From Oscillibacter sp. (GTDB lineage: Bacteria > Bacillota > Clostridia > Oscillospirales > Oscillospiraceae), in NCBI GenBank assembly GCA_017446225.1, contig JAFSRH010000076.1, positions 1 to 64,000 on the forward strand: a stretch of 64,000 bases of DNA, read 5' to 3'. Shown piece by piece: positions 25,260-34,445 of this stretch (its first letter is position 1; each line of letters starts with the position of its first letter). A program made the translations under genes and the position numbers. The notes under the pieces were generated by a model. It searched no databases. It was not told where the DNA came from and saw only the letters and a program-made list of their open reading frames with translations.

Positions 25260-27164
25260 ATGCTCTATCAAACAACGCCGGCCCATGAGGAGTTGCGCGC
25301 GAAAGTACGCGCTTTCGCGGAGGCGGAAGTCAAACCCATTGCCTTTTCCCTCGACAAGAACAATGAGTTTCCCCGCGACGCCGTGCGCAAAATGGGCGAA
25401 CTCGGCCTGATGGGCCTTCCCTATGAGACGGAGTACGGCGGCGCGGGGGCGGATGTCCTCAGTTACGCCATCGCCGTGGAGGAACTCGCGCGCGTGGACG
25501 GAGGGACCGGCGTCATCCTCTCCGCCCATACGTCCCTCGGTACGTACCCCATCGCCGCTTTCGGCACGGAGGAACAGAAAAAGAAGTATCTGCCCGACCT
25601 CTGTTCCGGACGGAAAATCGGCGCGTTCGGCCTCACGGAACCCAACGCCGGTTCCGACGCCGGAGGCACCGAAACCACCGCGGAGGACCGCGGGGACTAC
25701 TACCTTCTCAACGGCAACAAGATTTTCATCACCAACGGCGGGGAGGCCGACACGTACGTTGTCTTTGCCGTCACCACGCCCGGAATCGGCACACGGGGCA
25801 TTTCCGCGCTGATTGTCGAAAAGGGCTGGGAAGGCTTCACGTTTGGCGACCATTACGACAAAATGGGCATCCGCTCTTCGGCTACCTGTGAGCTGAATTT
25901 CAACAACGTCAAGGTTCCGAAAGAAAACCTTCTGGGGAAAGAGGGCATGGGCTTTAAAATCGCCATGTCCACGCTGGACGGCGGACGAATTGGAATCGCG
26001 GCGCAGGCGCTGGGTATCGCGCAGGGTGCCTATGAGGCCGCCGTTGAGTATTCCAAAGAGCGGGTCCAGTTCGGACGCCCCATCTGTCAGCAACAGGCGG
26101 TAGCGTTCAAAATCGCCGACATGGCCACGAAACTGCGTTGCGCGCGGTTCCTCGTCTACAGCGCCGCGGAACTCAAACAGGCCCACGCCCCCTACGGCAT
26201 GGAAGCCGCTATGGCCAAACAGTACGCGTCCGATATCGCGCTGGAAGTCACGAACGACGCCATGCAGATTTTCGGCGGCGCCGGGTTCATGAAGGGCATG
26301 GAGGTCGAACGCTTCTACCGCGACGCGAAAATTACGACCATCTATGAGGGCACCAATGAAATACAGCGCGTGGTCATTTCCGCGCATATTCTCGGCAAGG
26401 CGGGGAAGGCGTCCGCGGCCCCCGTACAGCGTCAGGCCGATTCCGGTATCCGGAAGAAGATCCTCTTCAAGGACGGTTCCGCACAGAACAAGGTGGCGGC
26501 CCTCGTGGCCGCGCTCAAAAAGGACGGCCACGACTTTACCGTTGGCATTCCCGCCGATACCCCCATTGTACAGGCGGAACGCGTGGTAAGCGCGGGCAAG
26601 GGAATCGGCGAACGCGAAAACATGAAGCTCATTGAGGACCTCGCGCGCGCCGCCGGAGCCGCCGTCGGCTCTTCGCGTCCGGTCGCCGAAACGCTTCAGT
26701 ACGTCCCGCTCAACCGCTATGTCGGAATGTCCGGACAGAAATTCACCGGCAATCTTTATATCGCGTGCGGCATTTCCGGCGCGGTCCAGCACCTGAAGGG
26801 AATCAAGGACGCCGCCTATGTCGTGGCGATTAACAACGACCCCAACGCCAAAATCTTTAAGAACTGCGATTACGGTATTGTGGGCGATGTCAAGGAAATT
26901 CTGCCGCTCCTGACCGCCGCGCTGGACACCGGCGAAAAACAGCCCGCCCCGCCCATGGTCAAGATGAAACGCGTGGCCCCCAAAAAGCCCTACGCGCCGA
27001 AAAAATACTACGTCTGCACGGGCTGCGGCAACGAGTACGACCCGTTGCGCGGCGACCCCGAAAACGAGGTCAAGCCGGGGACCGCGTTCAAGGACCTGCC
27101 CGCCGGGTGGACGTGTCCGCACTGCGGAGAGGCTACGGACAGCTTCCTTGAAATTGAGGTGTAA
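25260..27164 (+). CDS. acyl-CoA dehydrogenase / EtfA C-domain / rubredoxin fusion
   Basis: The 634-aa protein has three redox modules. Residues 1 to about 380 are an acyl-CoA dehydrogenase with the FAD motifs [13 protein letters not shown] and FITNGG, the C-terminal IYEGTNEIQ supplying the catalytic Glu region, and [10 protein letters not shown]. Residues ~395-545 match the FAD-binding C-terminal domain of electron-transfer flavoprotein alpha (SAGKGIG...[22 protein letters not shown]...[11 protein letters not shown]...DYGIVGD). Residues 583-634 are a rubredoxin (CTGCG and [14 protein letters not shown]). There is no EtfB or EtfA N-terminal part. Electrons could pass intramolecularly from acyl-CoA to rubredoxin. 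The ATG at 25260 has AAAAGGAGG. A flavodiiron protein gene lies two genes downstream. Confidence 0.92.
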   Translation: MLYQTTPAHEELRAKVRAFAEAEVKPIAFSLDKNNEFPRDAVRKMGELGLMGLPYETEYGGAGADVLSYAIAVEELARVDGGTGVILSAHTSLGTYPIAAFGTEEQKKKYLPDLCSGRKIGAFGLTEPNAGSDAGGTETTAEDRGDYYLLNGNKIFITNGGEADTYVVFAVTTPGIGTRGISALIVEKGWEGFTFGDHYDKMGIRSSATCELNFNNVKVPKENLLGKEGMGFKIAMSTLDGGRIGIAAQALGIAQGAYEAAVEYSKERVQFGRPICQQQAVAFKIADMATKLRCARFLVYSAAELKQAHAPYGMEAAMAKQYASDIALEVTNDAMQIFGGAGFMKGMEVERFYRDAKITTIYEGTNEIQRVVISAHILGKAGKASAAPVQRQADSGIRKKILFKDGSAQNKVAALVAALKKDGHDFTVGIPADTPIVQAERVVSAGKGIGERENMKLIEDLARAAGAAVGSSRPVAETLQYVPLNRYVGMSGQKFTGNLYIACGISGAVQHLKGIKDAAYVVAINNDPNAKIFKNCDYGIVGDVKEILPLLTAALDTGEKQPAPPMVKMKRVAPKKPYAPKKYYVCTGCGNEYDPLRGDPENEVKPGTAFKDLPAGWTCPHCGEATDSFLEIEV

Positions 27165-27211
27165 TTCCGTACGAACGGAATCCCAATCAGCGAAAGAAGG
27201 AGAAGATTTTT

Positions 27212-27253
27212 TTGACACGCAAGCGGTATAACGGTTTGGGACTTGTGCGCTGA
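27212..27253 (+). CDS. possible 13-aa leader peptide ORF
   Basis: A TTG at 27212 preceded by GAAGGAGA opens a 13-codon frame (MTRKRYNGLGLVR) ending in TGA at 27251-27253. Two bases after it comes a strong 10-bp hairpin (CCGGGAGGT with ACCTCCCGG, about 27254-27279) in front of the RNHCP gene. The arrangement resembles a small leader, but the hairpin has no T-run. Tentative. Confidence 0.3.
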   Translation: MTRKRYNGLGLVR

Positions 27254-27313
27254 CCGGGAGGTCCGCGCGAACCTCCCGGAAGCGTACAACGAACTTTCAG
27301 GAGGAATCATCCC

Positions 27314-27721
27314 ATGAACCGTGAGAACAAACGGAGACAGTACGAAAAGGGTTACTACAAGACCCATCCGTGTGACAAAACTTTCACTTGCAAGGCGTGC
27401 GGCCGGACCGTCTTTCCGGACGGGGCCGGAAGCGGACACCGGAACCACTGTCCGAACTGCCTGCACAGCGTCCATCTGGACATAGAGCCGGGGGACCGGG
27501 CCGCCGACTGCGGCGGCATTATGGAGCCTGTCGCGGTATGGGTACGCAAGGGCGGGGAATGGGCCATTATTCACCGTTGCCGCCGTTGCGGGGCGCTCTC
27601 GTCCAACCGGATCGCCGCGGACGACAACCCTTTGAAACTGATGTCGATTGCCATGAAACCGATTGCGCAACCGCCATTTCCGTTGGAATATATGCAAGAA
27701 ATGCCGGGAGGGCGCGAGTAA
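27314..27721 (+). CDS. RNHCP-domain zinc-ribbon protein
   Basis: The 135-aa protein contains FTCKACGR...GSGHRNHCPNCLHS, the RNHCP motif for which the family is named, and a second CxxC pair (HRCRRCGALSSNRI). The cysteines suggest one or two zinc sites. Function in the family is unknown. AGGAGGAATC precedes the ATG and fprA follows 18 bases later, so it is probably co-transcribed with the redox genes. A basic N-terminus (MNRENKRRQYEKGYYK) could bind nucleic acid. Confidence 0.88.
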   Translation: MNRENKRRQYEKGYYKTHPCDKTFTCKACGRTVFPDGAGSGHRNHCPNCLHSVHLDIEPGDRAADCGGIMEPVAVWVRKGGEWAIIHRCRRCGALSSNRIAADDNPLKLMSIAMKPIAQPPFPLEYMQEMPGGRE

Positions 27722-27739
27722 AGAAACGGAGGAACTGCT

Positions 27740-28951
27740 ATGAACTGCTATCGCAAGGTGACGGATGACCTGTACTGGGTGGGCGGCAATGACAGACGCC
27801 TTGCCCTGTTTGAGAATATCCATCCCCTTTATCACGGCGTGTCCTATAACGCCTATGTCCTGCTGGACGAAAAAACCGTCCTGTTCGATACCGCCGACTG
27901 GGCCGTAGGGCGTCAGTTTGTGGAGAACGTCAAGGCCGTGCTGGACGGCCGTCCGCTGGATTATCTGGTTGTCAACCATGTCGAACCCGACCACGCCGCG
28001 TCTCTGGAAGAAATCCTGCTCCGCTGGCCGGACGTCCAAATGATTATGACGCCCAAAGCCGCCCTGTTTCTGCGTAACTTCGGCTATCCGCTCAACGGCG
28101 ACCACATCCGGGAAGTCAAAGAGGGCGACACGGCCTCTTTCGGCAAACATACCGTCACGTTCGTGATGGCCCCCATGGTCCACTGGCCGGAAGCCATGAT
28201 GACCTTTGACACGACCAACGGCGTGCTGTTCTCCGCGGACGCGTTCGGCTCCTTCCGCTCCCTTGACGGCAAACTCTTCGCGGACGAATTCGACTTTGAC
28301 CGCGAATGGATTGACGATGCCCGCCGGTACTATACGAACATTGTGGGCAAGTACGGCCCGCAAGTACAGGCCGTGCTCAAAAAGGCCGCGAAAATCGACA
28401 TTCAATACCTCTGCCCGCTGCACGGTCCCGTCTGGCGTAAGGACCTTGGCTATATTTTAGACAAGTACCGGCATTGGAGCGCGTACGAGCCGGAAGAGAA
28501 GGGCGTCATGATCGTTTACGCCTCCATGTACGGCAACACCGAGAACACCGCCGAACTGCTCGCCGCAAAACTCGCCGAAAAGGGCGTTACCAATACGCGT
28601 ATGTATGACGTGTCCGGCACCCATGTCAGCTACCTGATTTCCGATTTGTTCAAGTACAGTCATCTGGTGCTGGCGTCCGTGACGTACAATCTGGGCATTT
28701 TCCCGCCCATGCACAATTTCCTTGCCGACATGAAGGCCCTGAACCTCCAAAACCGGACCTGCGCCATTATTGAGAACGGTTCGTGGGCGATTCAGTCCGG
28801 AAAGCTCATGAAGGAAGCCCTCTCCGGCATGAAGAAAATGACCCTCTTGAATGACGACATCAGCGTAACGATCAATTCCAGTTGCCGGGAACAGAACGTA
28901 GCGGACGTGGAAGCGTTGGCGGACGCGCTCGCGGCGGACCTGTCCAAATAA
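27740..28951 (+). CDS. fprA: A-type flavodiiron protein (FprA)
   Basis: The 403-aa protein fuses a diiron metallo-beta-lactamase-like domain (1 to ~250; ligands in HVEPDHAAS, the later HWPEAM region and CPLHGPVW) with a flavodoxin domain (about 255-400; FMN loop VYASMYGNTENTAE). In anaerobes these enzymes reduce O2 to water or NO to N2O, with electrons usually delivered by rubredoxin. Here rubredoxin is fused to the acyl-CoA dehydrogenase two genes upstream. ACGGAGGAA precedes the ATG. The cytoplasmic location is clear: no signal peptide. Confidence 0.95.
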   Translation: MNCYRKVTDDLYWVGGNDRRLALFENIHPLYHGVSYNAYVLLDEKTVLFDTADWAVGRQFVENVKAVLDGRPLDYLVVNHVEPDHAASLEEILLRWPDVQMIMTPKAALFLRNFGYPLNGDHIREVKEGDTASFGKHTVTFVMAPMVHWPEAMMTFDTTNGVLFSADAFGSFRSLDGKLFADEFDFDREWIDDARRYYTNIVGKYGPQVQAVLKKAAKIDIQYLCPLHGPVWRKDLGYILDKYRHWSAYEPEEKGVMIVYASMYGNTENTAELLAAKLAEKGVTNTRMYDVSGTHVSYLISDLFKYSHLVLASVTYNLGIFPPMHNFLADMKALNLQNRTCAIIENGSWAIQSGKLMKEALSGMKKMTLLNDDISVTINSSCREQNVADVEALADALAADLSK

Positions 28952-29007
28952 TCAGCCAGCGGGGACGAGAAATCGTCCCCGTTAATCCGGAAAGGAGCGG
29001 AACAGCA

Positions 29008-29640
29008 TTGCGAATCATAGAACCGTCCCACGAGTTCTTGGAAGCCTTTGACGGGCTTGCCATGGTACGGAATATCGAACGGATGGGGCGTATCTGCTAC
29101 AAGAGCGAGGGGAACATTTCCGATACGTCCTACCGGAAGTTTCTGCAAAACCTGATCGCGCGCGGACACGAGTCCGTCATTGAACACGAAAAAGTCAGCG
29201 TACTGGTCATTTGTGACCGGGGCGTCAGTCACGAGATTGTCCGCCACCGGATTGCGAGCTACAGTCAGGAGAGCACGCGTTACTGTAACTACAGTCAGGA
29301 CAAGTTCGGCAACGAGCTGACGTTGATTCGTCCGTGTTTCTGGACGGAGGACAGCCCCGCCTTCGCGGTCTGGAAGGCGTCCATGGAGGCCGTGGAACGG
29401 GACTATTTTCGTCTGCTGGAACTCGGCGCGCAGCCGCAGGAGGCCCGGAGCATCCTTCCGAACAGTCTGAAAACGGAACTTGTCGTGACCATGAATTTAC
29501 GGGAGTGGCGGCACTTCTTCCGGCTCCGTACCGCCCCCGCCGCACATCCCCAAATGCGGCAGACCGCCTCCGCGCTTTTGCGCGACTTCCGCGCCCGGAT
29601 TCCCGTCCTGTTTGACGACATCCCCGACTATGAAACGTAA
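29008..29640 (+). CDS. thyX: flavin-dependent thymidylate synthase
   Basis: ThyX makes dTMP from dUMP using FAD and methylene-THF. The 210-aa product has the ThyX motif RHRIASYSQESTRYCNY, and KTELVVTMNLREWRHFFRLR near the C-terminus. A TTG start at 29008 is chosen because AAAGGAGCGG lies 9 bases upstream and the conserved N-terminus (RIIEPSHEFL) follows directly; the longer frame begins inside the fprA gene. The end overlaps the start of ung by 11 bases, a fitting pair because ThyX lowers dUTP pressure and Ung removes misincorporated uracil. Confidence 0.95.
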   Translation: MRIIEPSHEFLEAFDGLAMVRNIERMGRICYKSEGNISDTSYRKFLQNLIARGHESVIEHEKVSVLVICDRGVSHEIVRHRIASYSQESTRYCNYSQDKFGNELTLIRPCFWTEDSPAFAVWKASMEAVERDYFRLLELGAQPQEARSILPNSLKTELVVTMNLREWRHFFRLRTAPAAHPQMRQTASALLRDFRARIPVLFDDIPDYET

Positions 29641-30412
29641 CGGCATTCCGGAAGCGTGGGCGGCGTTCATGGAGCCGTTGACGCTGCGTCACACGGCGTA
29701 TCTGTTGGAGTACGCGGAGGAACGCCGCGCCGCCGGGGAAACCGTACTCCCGCCGCAGGAGCTGATTTTCCGCGCGCTGGAACTCACGCCGCCCGATAAC
29801 GTACGCTGTGTGATTCTCGGGCAGGACCCGTACCATACGCCCGGGGTGGCGAACGGGCTGGCGTTCTCGGCCAACCGCGGCTGTCAGATTCCGCCATCTC
29901 TGCGGAACATCTTCAAAGAACTGTCCGCGGACATTGGCTGTCCCATGCCCACGGAACCGGACCTGACGCCGTGGGCCGAAGCGGGCGTACTGTTGCTCAA
30001 CACGATTCTGACCGTACGGGCGGGCACGGCGGGCAGTCACGCCGACTGGGGCTGGCAGAACATCGCGGAGGACGTCTTACGCGCCTGTGTGAAATTCCCT
30101 CAGCCGATCATGTTTCTGCTGTGGGGAAAGCACGCGCAGAAGGCCGCGAAATGGGCGAGTTTTGCAACCTCTGTGCGTCCCGATTCCCCGGACAACACCA
30201 AAGTTTTGACGCCGGGACAGGCGGAGGCGCTGGAAGAACTGTATTCGCGCCACCCGTACAAACGCGTGATTTATTCCAGTCACCCTTCCCCGCTGGGGGC
30301 GTGCCGGGGGACAAAGACGCTTCCGGCGTTTCTGGGCAGTCGTCCGTTTTCCCGGACCAACGCCTTTTTACGCGCGTCCGGCGCCGCGGAAATTCCTTGG
30401 GCGTTGCCATGA
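29630..30412 (+). CDS. ung: uracil-DNA glycosylase (family 1)
   Basis: The 260-aa protein excises uracil from DNA. Motif A GQDPYHTPG (catalytic Asp) and motif B HPSPLGA are intact, with LLLNTILTVR and LLWGKHAQ in between. The start ATGAAACG at 29630 overlaps the thyX stop, implying coupling; an upstream ATG at 29612 is less likely. It is slightly longer than usual at the C-terminus. Confidence 0.94.
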   Translation: MKRNGIPEAWAAFMEPLTLRHTAYLLEYAEERRAAGETVLPPQELIFRALELTPPDNVRCVILGQDPYHTPGVANGLAFSANRGCQIPPSLRNIFKELSADIGCPMPTEPDLTPWAEAGVLLLNTILTVRAGTAGSHADWGWQNIAEDVLRACVKFPQPIMFLLWGKHAQKAAKWASFATSVRPDSPDNTKVLTPGQAEALEELYSRHPYKRVIYSSHPSPLGACRGTKTLPAFLGSRPFSRTNAFLRASGAAEIPWALP

Positions 30413-30464
30413 CAAAACGGCGCGGACCTTCACCCAAAGCCGGGTAAGGTCCGCGCCGTTTCAG
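30413..30464. terminator. bidirectional terminator between ung and GH32
   Basis: A 16-bp stem AAACGGCGCGGACCTT with AAGGTCCGCGCCGTTT serves both convergent transcripts. Confidence 0.8.
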
Positions 30465-31951
30465 GATTCGGAGAGGTTGTACTTCTTGATATTGAGATGT
30501 AACTTCCCGTCCGCAAAGAAGGAAATTCCCTCGGCGTTCAGGTCCGTGTTGATGGTGAACGTCATCACCTTTGCGCCATCGTCCACGAATACTTCCGCGC
30601 TGTAACGGTCCAGAATCAGGCGCAGTTTGATTCTGCCATCCTTGTGCGGCACGTACGCGCGGCGCTGGTGGATAATCGCGCGGCGCGACCCTGAAAATTT
30701 GCGGTCCACTTTCAGCGTCGCCTCGTGCGGACGGAAACTGACCGCGCTCCGGAACTGTTCGTTCTTGGCGAACCGTAACGCAAAGCGGTTGTATACCGGG
30801 GCGTCCGGGTCCGGCTCCGCCGTAACTTCCAAATCGACCAGCCGTCCGGCCACGCCCGGGAGAAAGATTTCCTCATCTTCCACCGTCACGTTCTCGTACG
30901 TGACTTCGTCCCGGCGCAAGCGTTCCAGTTCCCGGATGGGCGTCTGGTACAGAATCCCGTTCTTCACGCTCAGCTCACGCGGCAAGGTCATCTGTCCGAA
31001 CCACGGGGTGGACTTGACGTGTAAATTACACGTGTCCCAATTCTGCATCCAGCCGATCATAATACGGCGTCCGTCCGGGGAGAGGATCGTCTGCGGGGCG
31101 TAGAAGTCGATACCGTAATCAATGGCGTGGTCGGACTCCTCGGTAAAGGTTTCGGTTTCGGGGTCGTAACCGCCCACAAAACAGAACGTCCCGTTGCCGT
31201 TGTGGTACTCCAAATTTTTCGGCAGCATATCCTGTGAACTGCCCAACAGAACATATTTCCCGTCCAGCTCAAAGAAGTCCGGACACTCCCACATATTCCC
31301 GATACGGTTCCGGTTTTCGGCCAGCGCGCGGACCAGTTCCCAGCGTTCCAGATCCACGCTCCGGTAAAGCAACATCTGTCCGCCCTGCGCGGCGTCCTTA
31401 TTGGCAATCAGGGCGCGGTAAGAGCCATCGCGCGCCCGCCAGATTTTCGGGTCCCGGAAGGCGTAACGGCTCCCGCCCTCGGGAAGGTCCTCCGCCGTGA
31501 TGACCGGATTGTGTTCGTACTTGTCATAATCCACGCCATCGCCGAACGCGAGATTCTGCGTCTGGACTTCCCGTACTTCGCCGCTCTCCGTGAACTCCTT
31601 CGCCACGCCCGTGTACATTAACAGGTGACGTCCGTCCGGCAGGGAGAGGGCCGAACCGGAAAAACATCCGTCCCGGTCAAACGGACGGTCGGGGGCCATG
31701 GCCGCGGGGAGATAGTTCCAGTGCAACAGGTCCCCCGTGACGGCGTGTCCCCAGTGCATGGGACCCCAGTGGGAGTCGTACGGATGGTACTGGTAGAAAA
31801 GATGGTACTGGCCCTTGTACCACGAAAAGCCGTTGGGGTCGTTGAGCCACCCCACGCGGGCCGAAAGATGGAAGGCCGGCCGCGCTTCGCGGGGAATCAG
31901 GGCTTCCCGCGCCTCTTCGTAACGTCTCGCGTCCCGTAACGCCTGACTCAT
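30461..31951 (-). CDS. GH32 sucrose-6-phosphate hydrolase / beta-fructosidase
   Basis: The 496-aa cytoplasmic enzyme has the GH32 signatures in order: GWLNDPNGF (nucleophile Asp), SGSAL, FRDPKIW (transition-state Asp) and WECPDFF (acid/base Glu), then the C-terminal beta-sandwich (about 345-496). The lack of a signal peptide and the length match intracellular sucrose-6-phosphate hydrolases. AGGAGGAAC precedes the ATG. It is the third gene of a GH32-HAD-GH32 unit. No PTS or other sugar transporter lies nearby, so the substrate (sucrose-6-P, sucrose or a fructo-oligosaccharide) is not settled. Confidence 0.92.
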   Translation of the reverse strand: MSQALRDARRYEEAREALIPREARPAFHLSARVGWLNDPNGFSWYKGQYHLFYQYHPYDSHWGPMHWGHAVTGDLLHWNYLPAAMAPDRPFDRDGCFSGSALSLPDGRHLLMYTGVAKEFTESGEVREVQTQNLAFGDGVDYDKYEHNPVITAEDLPEGGSRYAFRDPKIWRARDGSYRALIANKDAAQGGQMLLYRSVDLERWELVRALAENRNRIGNMWECPDFFELDGKYVLLGSSQDMLPKNLEYHNGNGTFCFVGGYDPETETFTEESDHAIDYGIDFYAPQTILSPDGRRIMIGWMQNWDTCNLHVKSTPWFGQMTLPRELSVKNGILYQTPIRELERLRRDEVTYENVTVEDEEIFLPGVAGRLVDLEVTAEPDPDAPVYNRFALRFAKNEQFRSAVSFRPHEATLKVDRKFSGSRRAIIHQRRAYVPHKDGRIKLRLILDRYSAEVFVDDGAKVMTFTINTDLNAEGISFFADGKLHLNIKKYNLSES

Positions 31952-31971
31952 GCGCTGTTCCTCCTGTGAGA

Positions 31972-32751
31972 TTAGATATCGTGTTTCATGCTGTCCTCTA
32001 AGGCGTCCACGATAGTGGGGACGACTTTTGTCGCGCGCTTCTGGAGTTCCTCCGGGGCGTACGGGAACGTATAGGACACATCGGAGGCTTCAATCAGCGG
32101 CAGGTCGTTCATAGAATCGCCGATACCGTAAAGCGTGACATCGCCCCACTTGCTTTTCATGTAGTCGCGGAGAAACTTCACGCCTTTCCCCTTGGAACAG
32201 CCCCGCGGGGCAATGTCGATTTCAACGACGTTCTGGAAGGCCTGTACCTTGTCGCCGAACTTCTCGTTAATCATGGCGGCGTTGGCGGCGGCCTCTTCCA
32301 GACTTTCGGTGTGTACGCTGACCTGATGAATCAGGCCCGGGGGGCAGTCGTCCACGCCGCTGACGACGTAATACTTCCCGGGGTAGTCCATCTTTGCGAA
32401 CACGCAAATGTCCCCCTCCACGTCCAGCGTCAGGCGGTAGCCCTTGGGACGCATTTCCCTGACAATGGCGTCCGCAACGTCTCTGTCTACGCCGCGTTTG
32501 AGAATGGGCTGGAAGTCCTGATCCACAATGTTCGCGCCGCTGCTGGTGATGTAGAAGTCGGGCTTGACGAAGCCCGTGATGAACGGCGTCAGGCCGCCGA
32601 CCTGCCGGCCGGTGCACAGGCCGAAGAGGTGTCCGGCCGCTTGATATTCCCGGATTTTCTCCACGTTTTCGGGGGGGAGTTTGCGTTCCGGCTCGGCCTT
32701 GTAGAAGTAGAGGGTGCCGTCAAAGTCACTGGCGAATACCTTTTTTTTCAT
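31972..32751 (-). CDS. Cof-type HAD hydrolase
   Basis: The 259-aa phosphatase has HAD motif I FASDFDGTLYF, motif II around ITSSGANI, the Lys in KGKGVKFL and motif IV YGIGDSMNDLPL, plus the C2-type cap of the Cof subfamily. These dephosphorylate sugar phosphates or similar small molecules in the cytoplasm. Its position between two GH32 genes suggests a sugar phosphate substrate. CGGAGAACG precedes the ATG; the gene ends 21 bases before the next start. Confidence 0.9.
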   Translation of the reverse strand: MKKKVFASDFDGTLYFYKAEPERKLPPENVEKIREYQAAGHLFGLCTGRQVGGLTPFITGFVKPDFYITSSGANIVDQDFQPILKRGVDRDVADAIVREMRPKGYRLTLDVEGDICVFAKMDYPGKYYVVSGVDDCPPGLIHQVSVHTESLEEAAANAAMINEKFGDKVQAFQNVVEIDIAPRGCSKGKGVKFLRDYMKSKWGDVTLYGIGDSMNDLPLIEASDVSYTFPYAPEELQKRATKVVPTIVDALEDSMKHDI

Positions 32752-32817
32752 AAGCGTTCTCCGTTTCCGTTACGGAATCCGCCCCTGCCCCGCGCGGACG
32801 GGGGACGGCGTTCCGGT

Positions 32818-34275
32818 TTAAATAACAAAGTCGTCCACAACGGACGGTTTCAGGGTCCACATTTTTACAGTCGCGCCGTCCGTGACCGTGTAATGAAATT
32901 CGCGTTCGGTGGGATAACTGCGGGTCGTGAACGTGACTTCCCCGTCATTGACAAAAAACTCCGTGGAAGAGCGGTCAATGAAAATCCGGAGCTTTTGGAG
33001 CGGGTTGTCAAGCGGCATATCCAGAACTTCGCCCACGGACTGATTGAAACGTTTGTCCATGCCGGTTTTGTCCACGGTACAGGTCTTTTTGGCGGCGTCA
33101 TAATGCAGACGTAACCCGCCGGCGCCGTCCGCTTTCGTGAACAGGTTCAGGTCAAAGTCGCCTTGGGCGGGCGTGACTTCCAGCTCACAGGCGGCGGGAA
33201 GCGTACCGTCCGGCGTGAGTTCCTTGTCGCGCAAGGTCTCGATGCCGCTGATGGGCGTCTGTGAGAGGCGGCCGTCTTTCAGTCGGAGTTCGCGCGGGAG
33301 CGACATACTGCCTTCCCAGTCCTCTTCCTCGGTGGGATAGTGGTTGTCGGGAAGGCCGATCCACGCAATCAGGATGGCCTTGTCGGGGTCGCCGACGTTG
33401 GCCGCGCCTTGGGCCGCGTAGAAGTCGAAACCGAAGTCCAGATAGCGGTAATCGCCCTCCGGGGTAAAGGTCAGGGTATCGTAGTCCATGGAGCCGATGA
33501 GATAGACGTTGTGGTTGGTGCTCTCGGCGCGGCCCGGAAGTTTCGTATACTGCGGGGAGAAAATCAGCACGTCCTTCCCGCTGATGTTCACGATATACGG
33601 GCACTCCCACATCCCGCCGAACTTCTCAAAGCCGGGCACTTTCAACTCTCCGGCGAACGTCCAGCCCTTGAGGAGTTCCGGGGATTTGTAAATCAGGACC
33701 GTTCCGCGCTTGTCCATGGTCTGGGCGCCGATAAAGATGAAGTAGAGCCGTTTCTTCTCGTTCCATACGATTTTCGGGTCCCGCTGATGTTCGCTGTAAT
33801 CGTCCCGGGGGCCAAAGAGAGGCTTTTCCAGTTTGTGGGGGCGTCCGTCCGGGCCGAGTACCGCCGCGCAGGTGTACGGCGTACGGGTCCAGTCCTCATC
33901 GCGGTGGTTGCCGGTATAGAAGAAATAGAGGTCGTCCCCGAAGGAGATTGCGGAGCCGGAATGCGTGCCGCGGTTGTCGTAGAAGCAGTCGGGTTTCAGG
34001 CCGATTCCGGCGTTTCGCCAGTGGATAAGGTCCGTACTGGTGACGTGGTACCAGTATTTCAGGCCGTGGACCGCCCCCCACGGGCACCACTGATAGCACA
34101 AATGCCAGACGCCTTTATGGAGCGCAAATCCGTTCGGGTCGCTTGACAGTCCCGTCACCGGCTGAATGTGGTACTTCTGCCGGTAGACCGATTTGCTGAT
34201 CCGTTCGTACAGGTCCCGCACCTCTTCCGCGTCATGAAGTACCCGGTAGCGCTCTTCGCGTGTCCACTCTTTCAT
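32818..34275 (-). CDS. atypical GH32 family hydrolase
   Basis: The 485-aa protein starts MKEWTREERYRVLHDAEEV after GGAGGGAAGG; the frame further upstream lacks a site. Catalytic motifs are recognisable but altered: the nucleophile motif, usually W-N-DPNG, reads GLSSDPNGF, the middle motif reads QRDPKIVW, and the acid/base WECPYIV is intact. It has the usual propeller plus beta-sandwich length. There is no signal peptide. It shares one operon with the HAD phosphatase and the second GH32 gene. The altered aglycone-side residues suggest a different fructoside specificity from its neighbour. Confidence 0.87.
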   Translation of the reverse strand: MKEWTREERYRVLHDAEEVRDLYERISKSVYRQKYHIQPVTGLSSDPNGFALHKGVWHLCYQWCPWGAVHGLKYWYHVTSTDLIHWRNAGIGLKPDCFYDNRGTHSGSAISFGDDLYFFYTGNHRDEDWTRTPYTCAAVLGPDGRPHKLEKPLFGPRDDYSEHQRDPKIVWNEKKRLYFIFIGAQTMDKRGTVLIYKSPELLKGWTFAGELKVPGFEKFGGMWECPYIVNISGKDVLIFSPQYTKLPGRAESTNHNVYLIGSMDYDTLTFTPEGDYRYLDFGFDFYAAQGAANVGDPDKAILIAWIGLPDNHYPTEEEDWEGSMSLPRELRLKDGRLSQTPISGIETLRDKELTPDGTLPAACELEVTPAQGDFDLNLFTKADGAGGLRLHYDAAKKTCTVDKTGMDKRFNQSVGEVLDMPLDNPLQKLRIFIDRSSTEFFVNDGEVTFTTRSYPTEREFHYTVTDGATVKMWTLKPSVVDDFVI

Positions 34276-34330
34276 GTGCCTTCCCTCCTGATCGTTCGGT
34301 CCGCGCGGGGCGGACGCCGTGTCGCGGAAG

Positions 34331-34376
34331 ATTATAGCATACTCCCGCACGGCAGACAAGGGGGAAAGCGCTTATT
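34331..34376 (-). promoter_or_regulatory. promoter with cre-like operator for the GH32 operon
   Basis: Minus strand TTGTCT and TATAAT, 17 bp apart (34331-34359). Immediately upstream, AATAAGCGCTTTCC (34363-34376) matches 10 of 14 bases of the palindromic TGAAAGCGCTTTCA form of a cre/LacI-family operator, with the central AAGCGCTTTC intact. Carbon catabolite or fructoside-dependent repression is a reasonable inference. Confidence 0.5.
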
Positions 34377-34399
34377 TTTATCGAGAGACCGTGCAATGC

Positions 34400-34435
34400 C
34401 AAAAGCCGGATGAAGATGCCATCTCCATCCGGCGG
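34400..34435 (-). terminator. terminator of the acyltransferase gene
   Basis: Stem GCCGGATG...CATCCGGC followed by TTTTGG on the minus strand, 11 bases after the stop codon. Confidence 0.7.
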
Positions 34436-34445
34436 TAATGCGCGT

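Noticed and set aside
25065..27218. 717-codon minus-strand frame opposite the acyl-CoA dehydrogenase fusion
   Set aside because: It is an antisense shadow: no motifs or start site, and it covers the promoter of the real gene.
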